Assembly: GCF_900312815.1 (NCBI RefSeq)
Contig: NZ_OMPE01000004.1
Span: forward strand, 310,001 to 374,000
DNA: 64,000 nucleotides
Source: Aquimarina sp. AU474
GTDB taxonomy: Bacteria > Bacteroidota > Bacteroidia > Flavobacteriales > Flavobacteriaceae
Direction of reading: 5' to 3'
Every line of letters starts with the position of its first letter. Within the stretch, counting starts at the first letter, position 1. Shown here in pieces: positions 57,813 through 64,000 of this stretch. The position numbers were made by a program, and so were the translations under genes. A model generated the notes under the pieces. That model ran no database searches and was not told where the DNA came from. It worked only from the letters and a program-made list of their open reading frames with translations.

Positions 57813-58748
57813 CTAGAATGGTAATTTAGCGAGATCCACATTGCCACCAGAAAGGATAATTCCAATTTTTTTATTCTCGAAACGTTGTTTTTCTCGTAAA
57901 AGTGCTGCAAACGCAACTGCAGAAGAAGGTTCTATAATTATCTTCATTCGTTCCCATATTAGCTTCATTGTGCTAATAATTTCTTGTTCTTCTACTCGTA
58001 TAATTTCAGAAACATGTTTTTGTATGATAGGGAAATTGATATCACCGAGTTGGGTCTTAAGGCCATCGGCAATAGTATTAGCCGTAGTGTTAGTCTCAAT
58101 TGCACCACTTTGCAAAGAACGATAGGCATCATCAACTTCAAAAGGTTCTCCGCCAATGATCTTGCAATCATTCCCAAAATAATGAGTTGCTAGGGCAGTA
58201 CCACTAACTAAACCACCCCCTCCAATAGGAGTGAAAATATATTCAAGATCAGGTAAATCTTCCAAAAGTTCTAGAGCTGCAGTACCTTGGCCTAGGATGA
58301 CATCAAGATCATTTGAAGGGTGCAGAAAAAACGCTCCTTTTTCTTTTTGTATCACCTCTGCTGCTTTTTCTCTTTCTTCAAGAGTAGGAATACATTCTAT
58401 AATTTCTCCACCATATCCCCTTACTGCTTCTTTTTTTACTTCGGGAGCTGTAGATGGCATCACTATATACGCTTTTACACCGAGGCTTTTGGCAGCAAGA
58501 GATAATGCTTGCGCAAAATTCCCTGATGAATGAGTAACAACACCTTTTGATTGTTGTTCTTTTGATAATTGTAAAATAGCATTAGCCGCACCTCGCATTT
58601 TGAAAGCACCCATGCGTTGAAAATTTTCACATTTAAAATAGATAGATGCTTTAGAGATTTCATTAAGTAGAGTAGAGGTAAGTACTGGGGTTCTGTGGAT
58701 ATATGGTTTTATTCGTGCGCTGCAGTCGGTAAGATCTTTTTTAGTCAT
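57813..58748 (-). CDS. PLP-dependent threonine/serine dehydratase or serine racemase
   Basis: A 311-residue fold-type II PLP enzyme. The PLP Lys lies in G-A-F-K-M-R-G-A, the substrate loop in S-S-G-N-F-A-Q-A, the phosphate cup in G-G-G-G-L-V-S-G, and a C-terminal S-G-G-N motif contacts the cofactor. There is no regulatory ACT domain, so it is a catabolic or racemase type and not the allosteric IlvA. Serine racemase, threonine dehydratase or a hydroxyaspartate enzyme cannot be separated by eye. It lies downstream of the hydrolase and epimerase genes on the same strand. Confidence 0.88.
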   Translation of the reverse strand: MTKKDLTDCSARIKPYIHRTPVLTSTLLNEISKASIYFKCENFQRMGAFKMRGAANAILQLSKEQQSKGVVTHSSGNFAQALSLAAKSLGVKAYIVMPSTAPEVKKEAVRGYGGEIIECIPTLEEREKAAEVIQKEKGAFFLHPSNDLDVILGQGTAALELLEDLPDLEYIFTPIGGGGLVSGTALATHYFGNDCKIIGGEPFEVDDAYRSLQSGAIETNTTANTIADGLKTQLGDINFPIIQKHVSEIIRVEEQEIISTMKLIWERMKIIIEPSSAVAFAALLREKQRFENKKIGIILSGGNVDLAKLPF

Positions 58749-58785
58749 GTTGTTGTGTTACATTTTTTAATTGTAAATGGTGATT

Positions 58786-59634
58786 TTATATAGAATCAAA
58801 CCAGTCTAAGGTTTTTACCCAAAGTGTGTCTTTAAACTTTCGACTAAAAAAACCAAAATGCCCAATTTTTTGAGTAGGAACATCAGCTAATTTTATCATC
58901 TCTAATTTTTTATCCGATTGCTCAAAAAAATCATGAATTCGCTTAATAGCTATTTCGGTCCCTATAGGATCATCCTCAATACCTAAGGTGAGTAATTTTG
59001 CAGTGCACGTATGATAAAAGAATTGTACTCCTTTGGTTTCTAATTGTGTTTTCATGTTTTCGTGGTGCCTTCTACTATGCCATTGTTTGATCACACCTTT
59101 TGGTACATCTTCTAACATTCGAAGTCTTTTTCCAGGAAAATACCCCACAACAGTCGTTATCATAGGTAATATCATATGCCATATGATATAGATTTTGGTT
59201 TTGTGTTTTTTTGACCAATCTTTATAATAAGCAGTTTGAGCACCTATAGTAATAATACCGCTTATATCTTTGTTTTTTTCTGTCATTCCGATGATGGTAC
59301 CACCAATACTATGTCCTAATACTATTATTTTATCGTCTACAAAAGTTATTTTGGCATAATCTATAATAGCCGAAAAATCATGTTGACCCCATTCAAGAAA
59401 TGTAGTTTTAAAACCTCTTAATCGTTTGGGTCTTGAGTCGGCAATACCTCGATAATCATAAGTAATTACATTATACCCTTTTTTGGACATCAATGTAGCA
59501 TAATGATGATATAAAGTCTTACTCACGGCAGTAGCCGAATTAATGATTAAAACTTTATTTTTGGGTATAGATGCAGACGCCAAGTACATATTTGCCGAAA
59601 GTAAATAACCGTCTTTAGTTCTAATGTTGATCAT
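58786..59634 (-). CDS. Alpha/beta hydrolase
   Basis: A 282-residue hydrolase with the nucleophile elbow G-H-S-I-G-G (about residue 108) and the oxyanion-side strand V-I-T-Y-D-Y-R-G. A C-terminal region with G-I-E-D-D-P-I-G supplies the likely acid, and H-F-G-F-F supplies the His. The sequence style fits the COG4757-type predicted hydrolases. No signal peptide. It lies 17 bp after the epimerase gene, so the two are probably cotranscribed. Substrate unknown. Confidence 0.82.
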   Translation of the reverse strand: MINIRTKDGYLLSANMYLASASIPKNKVLIINSATAVSKTLYHHYATLMSKKGYNVITYDYRGIADSRPKRLRGFKTTFLEWGQHDFSAIIDYAKITFVDDKIIVLGHSIGGTIIGMTEKNKDISGIITIGAQTAYYKDWSKKHKTKIYIIWHMILPMITTVVGYFPGKRLRMLEDVPKGVIKQWHSRRHHENMKTQLETKGVQFFYHTCTAKLLTLGIEDDPIGTEIAIKRIHDFFEQSDKKLEMIKLADVPTQKIGHFGFFSRKFKDTLWVKTLDWFDSI

Positions 59635-59651
59635 TTAATAAAAGTGATAAT

Positions 59652-60650
59652 TTAGCTTTTAATATAGTTATTGGACTTAAACCAAGCTATTGTCTTTTGT
59701 ATAGCAGTATCTATCGAAGTCTTAGGCTCATAATTTAATTCTTTTTTGGCTTTATTGCCGTCTAAAAATTGCCCTGCAGACATTACGGCAATGGCAGTAT
59801 CATCAAGTAAAGGTAATTCACCACCAAATAACTTGTATTTTGTAATTTTAAATTTAGAAACCATTTTGGCCAGACCAAGTGATACTTCTTTAGGTATTGT
59901 ATCCATACCCTCGATCGTAATTATTTTATGAATAACATCCTTCATAGAAATATTCTCTCCGGTGATAAGGTAGCGTTCACCAATACGACCATGAATACAG
60001 GCCGCCAGAAGGCCTTTTGCAGCATCACCAGCATAAATAACGTTTCGATTACCATTTACAAACCCTGGTAATGTTTGGTTTATTGTATTGGTAATAATAC
60101 GCCCTGTTGATGGTCCATGGTCATATTCCCCAAAGGTCATAGAAGGTATACCGATTACAATCGGAATACCTGATTGGCCAGCTTCTCTTGCCATTTTATC
60201 CATAATCCATTTTACTTGAACATAAGCAGATTTGTTTTTTGGACTACTAGTATAAATCTCATTTTCGTTGGCTGTACCACTATCGGATTTTGGTATTGCA
60301 ATGGCTCCGCCAAGGTAAAGTCCTTTTGTAACGGTACTCTTCTTAAGAGCATTAATAAAATTACCCATTTGTTGTTTGGCAATTTTTATTTCATCCTTCA
60401 ATGGTTTTGGAGCAGAAGGGTAGTAGGCTCCGCAATTAAGAACATAGTCCAACCCTTCAAAAGATTTTGAAAGACTTTCTTGATCATTGAGATCAGCTAT
60501 TCGTCCGTTATAATCCAGTTCATTAATTGATGAGAGATCCGAAGTTTTTCTATGAATAACGTAAAGCAAGTTATCTGGATCTTCTAAAATGTGTTTGGCG
60601 ACGTGATGCCCTAACATTCCGGTTGCTCCTATAACTGCAATTTTTTTCAT
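59652..60650 (-). CDS. NAD-dependent epimerase/dehydratase family protein
   Basis: A 332-residue short-chain-type Rossmann protein. The nucleotide-binding motif is G-A-T-G-M-L-G-H-H, and the active-site Y-V-Q-V-K matches YxxxK. The L-N-C-G-A-Y-Y-P-S segment lies where extended SDRs bind the cofactor. The family includes dihydroflavonol reductase-like and sugar-nucleotide enzymes; the substrate cannot be told. It is first in a likely operon with the alpha/beta hydrolase. Confidence 0.85.
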   Translation of the reverse strand: MKKIAVIGATGMLGHHVAKHILEDPDNLLYVIHRKTSDLSSINELDYNGRIADLNDQESLSKSFEGLDYVLNCGAYYPSAPKPLKDEIKIAKQQMGNFINALKKSTVTKGLYLGGAIAIPKSDSGTANENEIYTSSPKNKSAYVQVKWIMDKMAREAGQSGIPIVIGIPSMTFGEYDHGPSTGRIITNTINQTLPGFVNGNRNVIYAGDAAKGLLAACIHGRIGERYLITGENISMKDVIHKIITIEGMDTIPKEVSLGLAKMVSKFKITKYKLFGGELPLLDDTAIAVMSAGQFLDGNKAKKELNYEPKTSIDTAIQKTIAWFKSNNYIKS

Positions 60651-60700
60651 ATCATCATTATATTTTGATCTATCATTTAAATTCTTGATGCTAAAAAAAT

Positions 60701-60718
60701 GGCCTCTAATCAGAGGCC
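60701..60718 (-). terminator. Terminator after the 60807 gene
   Basis: GGCCTCT-AATC-AGAGGCC, a perfect 7-bp stem; the T-run follows on the minus strand. Confidence 0.85.
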
Positions 60719-60806
60719 GAATATATATTTTAACAATTAACCTTTATCGACATATTACATGGAGTTTTTAATGTAATACAATAGATGTTGATCAATATCT
60801 TTACTT

Positions 60807-61205
60807 TTATTGAGCAGCTCTGTATTCTCCTCCAGGTCCGGCCTGTAAATCAATTACTTTAGTCCTTTCATTTTTAGAGGATGCCCATCCTTTCTTTTCA
60901 CCATTTAAAACACCTACCACCATTCCTTCAATAGAAGCATCGTCTTTATCTGAAGTTATTGTGATAACATGTTTACCATTACCCAAGTTTTTCTCAAAAG
61001 GAGTTTGTACTGCTTTTAAGATAGTTTCTTTAGGTTCTCTGCTTGTATTCGAATAACTTAGGATTTTTAAATCAAAAGTCTCGACAGTACCCTTTACTGA
61101 TTTTACTGTTAGAAGATAAGTGTACCCTTCATTTACATTTTCGGTAGTAAAACTTGTGCCAACAATTCCGATAAGAACAAGTATAGCTATAATTTTAATT
61201 TTCAT
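60807..61205 (-). CDS. Small exported hypothetical protein, paralogue of the next gene
   Basis: A 132-residue protein with a signal peptide ending near T-S-F-T-T-E. The mature part is one small beta-rich domain: Y-T-Y-L-L-T-V-K-S, T-P-F-E-K-N-L-G-N-G, and a final V-I-D-L-Q-A-G-P-G-G. It shares these motifs, length and signal peptide style with the protein encoded just upstream (61287), so the pair arose by tandem duplication. No family recognised. Confidence 0.7.
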   Translation of the reverse strand: MKIKIIAILVLIGIVGTSFTTENVNEGYTYLLTVKSVKGTVETFDLKILSYSNTSREPKETILKAVQTPFEKNLGNGKHVITITSDKDDASIEGMVVGVLNGEKKGWASSKNERTKVIDLQAGPGGEYRAAQ

Positions 61206-61286
61206 AATGATACTTTTTTAGATATATAATTTTATAATAAGGCTATTTTTTCATTCATTTTAATGTTTAAAAAAAGAAAATCGTAA

Positions 61287-61679
61287 CTACCAATCTGTAA
61301 GTACTCCGGTTTGACCTTCGGGACCTGCCTGAAGTTTTATCATTTTGTGATCCTTGTTGGAGTAAACAGCCCACGTCCATTTTTTTTCTTTAAGTACTCC
61401 TGCTACATTTGCTTCAATAGACCCATCTGCAATACCTTTATCAACAATAATATCATAAGTACCGACACCTAGTTTCTTTTCAAAAGGAGTTTTTAAATCT
61501 TTGAATATAACATCTTTTTTATTTGGACTCTTTAGAATAAGATCAAAATTTTGTGTCTGATCATTAAGAGATGTCACAGTAAGTACATACGTATATTTGT
61601 CATCATTATTATTTTGAGTAGTAAAACTCATCGTAATAATAACTAGTAATAGCAATAAGGAAAATAGCTTGATTTTCAT
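61287..61679 (-). CDS. Small exported hypothetical protein, tandem paralogue
   Basis: A 130-residue protein with a signal peptide ending near M-S-F-T-T-Q. Motifs Y-T-Y-V-L-T-V-T-S, T-P-F-E-K-K-L-G-V-G and M-I-K-L-Q-A-G-P-E-G match the neighbouring 60807 product. The gene lies 81 bp upstream of that copy. Function unknown; probably periplasmic or outer-membrane-facing. Confidence 0.7.
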   Translation of the reverse strand: MKIKLFSLLLLLVIITMSFTTQNNNDDKYTYVLTVTSLNDQTQNFDLILKSPNKKDVIFKDLKTPFEKKLGVGTYDIIVDKGIADGSIEANVAGVLKEKKWTWAVYSNKDHKMIKLQAGPEGQTGVLTDW

Positions 61680-61800
61680 GTTTTTGATTACTTTATTTGG
61701 GGTAAATAATGCTTTAACTAATGTTTAAATCTCGTTATTTTTTTCTAAACTCTTTTAAAAAAGCTGATTTATTTATAATAGATCATCGTTTTTAACAAAA

Positions 61801-61825
61801 AATCCAACCTGTAAGAGGTTGGATT
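61801..61825 (-). terminator. Terminator after dnaN
   Basis: AATCCAACCT-GTAAG-AGGTTGGATT, a perfect 10-bp stem; the T-run follows on the minus strand (A-run before 61801). Confidence 0.85.
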
Positions 61826-61848
61826 TTCTATATAGTATTTAAAGTATA

Positions 61849-62967
61849 TTAATTGTTAAGCATCACTGGCATTACCAACATGGTCACATGTTCACCTTCA
61901 TCTAAACCATCTACAGGTGTAAGAATTCCTGCTCTATTAGGTAATGACATTTCTAACTGCACATCATCGGCATTTAGGTTATTAAGCATTTCACTAAGAA
62001 AACGTGAATTAAATCCTATTTGCATATCATCACCTTGATAATCACATGTTAGTCTTTCTTCGGCTTTATTAGAATAATCAATATCCTCTGCAGATACATT
62101 TAATTCTGCTCCGGCAATTTTTAAACGAATTTGATGGGTTGTTTTATTAGAGAAAATAGATACTCTTCTCACAGAATTTAAGAACTGCGTTCGAGCTATA
62201 GTTAATTTATTAGGGTTTTCTTTTGGGATTACAGCCTCGTAATTAGGATATTTTCCGTCGATTAATCTACAGATCAATTGAGTTTCGTCAAAAGTAAACT
62301 TAGCATTAGATTCATTATATTCGATCAAGACTTCACTATCACTTCCTGCTAGAATTCCTTTTAATAAGTTTAAAGGTTTTTTTGGCATAATAAACTCTGC
62401 CGATTGTGAGGCTTTTACATCACCACGCGTATATTTTACCAACTTATGAGCATCAGTAGCCACAAATGTTAAGCCTTCTGTAGAAAATTGAAAAAACACA
62501 CCACTCATTACAGGTCTTAGATCATCATTACCTGTTGCAAAAATAGTTTTACTTACTGCAGTAGCTAAAATATCACCCAAAAGAGTTGTAGCACTTGGGT
62601 CTTCTAACTCTACCGCTTTAGGAAATTCTTCACCATTTGCATAAGCCAAAGCATATTTACCATGATTAGAACTTATTTCTACAGTGTTGTTATCACCCGC
62701 TACAAAGGTTAGCGGTTGCTCAGGAAAAGTTTTTAACGTCTCTAACAGTAATTTGGCAGGCACTGCTATAATTCCCTGATCAGAAGATTCTACTTCTAGT
62801 TTGGTAGACATAGTAGTCTCCAAATCAGATGCAGAAACAGTTAATGCATTATTATCTAATTCAAACAAAAAATTATCTAATATAGGTAAGGTGTTGCTGT
62901 TATTAATTACCCCACCTAGTACCTGGAGTTGTTTTAATAAGTATGAACTGGATACTATAAATTTCAT
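61849..62967 (-). CDS. dnaN: DNA polymerase III beta sliding clamp
   Basis: A 372-residue ring subunit that tethers DNA polymerase to DNA. It has the three-domain clamp pattern with the N-terminal M-K-F-I-V-S-S-S-Y-L-L-K, the E-L-D-N-N-A-L-T-V-S-A-S-D-L-E strand, F-V-A-T-D-A-H-K-L-V in domain 2, and a C-terminal V-M-P-V-M-L-N-N that matches the usual M-P-M-R-L-type end. dnaA and recF are not adjacent, as is normal in Bacteroidota. It has a strong terminator downstream. Confidence 0.97.
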   Translation of the reverse strand: MKFIVSSSYLLKQLQVLGGVINNSNTLPILDNFLFELDNNALTVSASDLETTMSTKLEVESSDQGIIAVPAKLLLETLKTFPEQPLTFVAGDNNTVEISSNHGKYALAYANGEEFPKAVELEDPSATTLLGDILATAVSKTIFATGNDDLRPVMSGVFFQFSTEGLTFVATDAHKLVKYTRGDVKASQSAEFIMPKKPLNLLKGILAGSDSEVLIEYNESNAKFTFDETQLICRLIDGKYPNYEAVIPKENPNKLTIARTQFLNSVRRVSIFSNKTTHQIRLKIAGAELNVSAEDIDYSNKAEERLTCDYQGDDMQIGFNSRFLSEMLNNLNADDVQLEMSLPNRAGILTPVDGLDEGEHVTMLVMPVMLNN

Positions 62968-63207
62968 TGGTGTTTCTTTATTGTTTGTTAGTTGTAAAAC
63001 AAAATTTTCCGTAATACATTGATACTATTCGAGTAGCATTGTAATGATCTATTTAATAAATACGAGCGACAGTTTTACTCAGTTTTACGCAAATATAATC
63101 GTAATCGATAAGGATTTTGGTATGCATAAAACCATAGTTATTAACAAACCTAAGGGAGTTATTGACTATCTGCTACCAATTATAAATTACAAACGATGAT
63201 TTTTGAT

Positions 63208-63786
63208 TTATTGCTTAGAAGAATCGTCCATAAGTTTATCGGTGTAATGTGCTTTGTGTTTGGGTTGTTCAAAACGTTTTTTGTTATATACCGATGATTC
63301 TCCTTTTGGGATAGATAAACTTTGCCATGAAGGTCCTGCAATCATTTTTCCGATCACTACAATTTGTCCGATATGATATGAGTAATGCGCTAATTGTCTA
63401 TTAATAGCCTCGGTGATGCTATGTTCGATATTACGAATGTAAATAGGATTGTCGAAATTAGTTTCATTAATACTATCTAGAGCATCAAAAAGACACTGCC
63501 ATCCATCATTCCATTTAATTAATACTTCTTCTTTGGTTTTAATATCATCTTCAAACTCTGCATCACGCATTCTCCATTCTTTTTCGCCATCAGAGGTTAA
63601 AAAATCGGTCCATCTCGATTTCATATTACCCCAAAGATGTTTAATGATAATGGCAATACTATTACTATCGTCATTATACTGCCAAAAAAGTTGCTCATTG
63701 GGAAGTTGCGCAATCGTTTTTTCTCCTAAAGATTGATAGTATTTAAATTGCTTTTGTATTCCTTCAAGATATTGAGTGGCGTTCAT
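63208..63786 (-). CDS. DinB-like DUF1572 family protein
   Basis: A 192-residue protein with the four-helix DinB/DUF1572 pattern: an N-terminal Y-L-E-G-I-Q-K-Q-F-K-Y-Y, then S-I-A-I-I-I-K-H-L-W-G-N-M with one metal-type His, and Q-L-A-H-Y-S-Y-H-I-G-Q-I-V with two more His. These three His are the expected metal ligands of the superfamily. Possible thiol-dependent transfer or stress role; not specified. Confidence 0.85.
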   Translation of the reverse strand: MNATQYLEGIQKQFKYYQSLGEKTIAQLPNEQLFWQYNDDSNSIAIIIKHLWGNMKSRWTDFLTSDGEKEWRMRDAEFEDDIKTKEEVLIKWNDGWQCLFDALDSINETNFDNPIYIRNIEHSITEAINRQLAHYSYHIGQIVVIGKMIAGPSWQSLSIPKGESSVYNKKRFEQPKHKAHYTDKLMDDSSKQ

Positions 63787-63860
63787 ACGGATTATGTGGT
63801 TTGTTTTAAAGATACAGGTTTTAGAACATATTAAAAATAAGGATTACAAAATTATTCTAA

Positions 63861-64000
63861 TTAGAATAACATTTTACGTTTCCTTACTAAAAGCCATATT
63901 ACTACTGGCGCTCCTATTAATGATGTGATTGCATTGATAGGGAGTGTATATTGACTAGAAGGTAATTGTGCAATGGTATCACATACCAACATAATAATAC
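63861..64000 (-). CDS. 3' end of a FecCD-type iron-siderophore ABC permease (partial)
   Basis: The frame is open from the window edge to a TAA at 63861. The last 46 residues include L-P-I-N-A-I-T-S-L-I-G-A-P-V-V-I-W-L-L-V, the conserved last helix of FecCD permeases, which import iron chelates or cobalamin through the inner membrane. The rest of the gene lies outside the window. Confidence 0.8.
   Translation of the reverse strand, partial: IIMLVCDTIAQLPSSQYTLPINAITSLIGAPVVIWLLVRKRKMLF

Overview
The window is AT-rich chromosomal DNA from a marine-type flavobacterium (Bacteroidota, family Flavobacteriaceae; an Aquimarina-like genus is my guess from gene style, not proven). The evidence is type IX secretion (T9SS) C-terminal sorting domains, a SprB-repeat adhesin, Bacteroidota promoters of the TAnnTTTG type, A-rich start contexts instead of Shine-Dalgarno sequences, and Bacteroidota-specific families such as HYC_CC_PP, DUF3347 and an HMA-MauE fusion. 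No rRNA, canonical tRNA, insertion sequence, phage or CRISPR array was seen.

Layout. 1-2955: the C-terminal end of a large protein carrying a PD-(D/E)XK-like putative toxin domain, then two candidate immunity genes. 2995-16065: three closely spaced genes for very large secreted proteins (1631-aa unknown, FN3 protein, 2029-aa SprB-repeat protein with T9SS tail). 16189-24153: a copper/silver-type RND efflux operon (HYC_CC_PP protein, CusA, TolC-like, HMA-MauE fusion, CusB). 24169-26088: small hypotheticals and a small-multidrug-export-family membrane protein.

26096-33760 is the most interesting part and looks like an RNA/ribosome-repair island. It holds a WYL-domain regulator divergent from an RtcB RNA ligase, an S24/S26-like small protein, a second RtcB followed by the release-factor homologue PrfH (the RtcB2-PrfH ribosome-rescue pair), a TPR protein, several micro-ORFs and unusually long structured intergenic regions. 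Two copies of the same 19-bp palindrome, at identical spacing from a matching promoter element, lie upstream of rtcB and of a structured RNA or small-ORF region. The rtcB2-prfH leader contains a 27-codon ORF with mutually exclusive antiterminator and terminator hairpins, suggesting the repair operon is switched on when translation fails.

33761-37428: a tiny acidic lipoprotein, a TPR sensor histidine kinase, its response regulator and a sigma-70-family factor. 37694-44843: nitronate monooxygenase-like protein, universal stress protein, a small hypothetical, MnmE, and a secreted trypsin-like protease with a T9SS tail. 45051-53612: a nitrogen-assimilation block (AmtB, P-II, GltB, GltD) beside a DUF4870 protein. 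53698-57725: a lipoprotein and a BlaI/BlaR1 pair whose BlaR1 has about a dozen C-terminal 24-residue repeats and whose blaI promoter has two BlaI-type palindromes. 57813-64000 (minus strand): PLP-dependent dehydratase/racemase, alpha/beta hydrolase, NAD-dependent epimerase, two tandem paralogous exported proteins, DnaN, a DinB/DUF1572 protein, and the 3' end of a FecCD-type permease running off the window.
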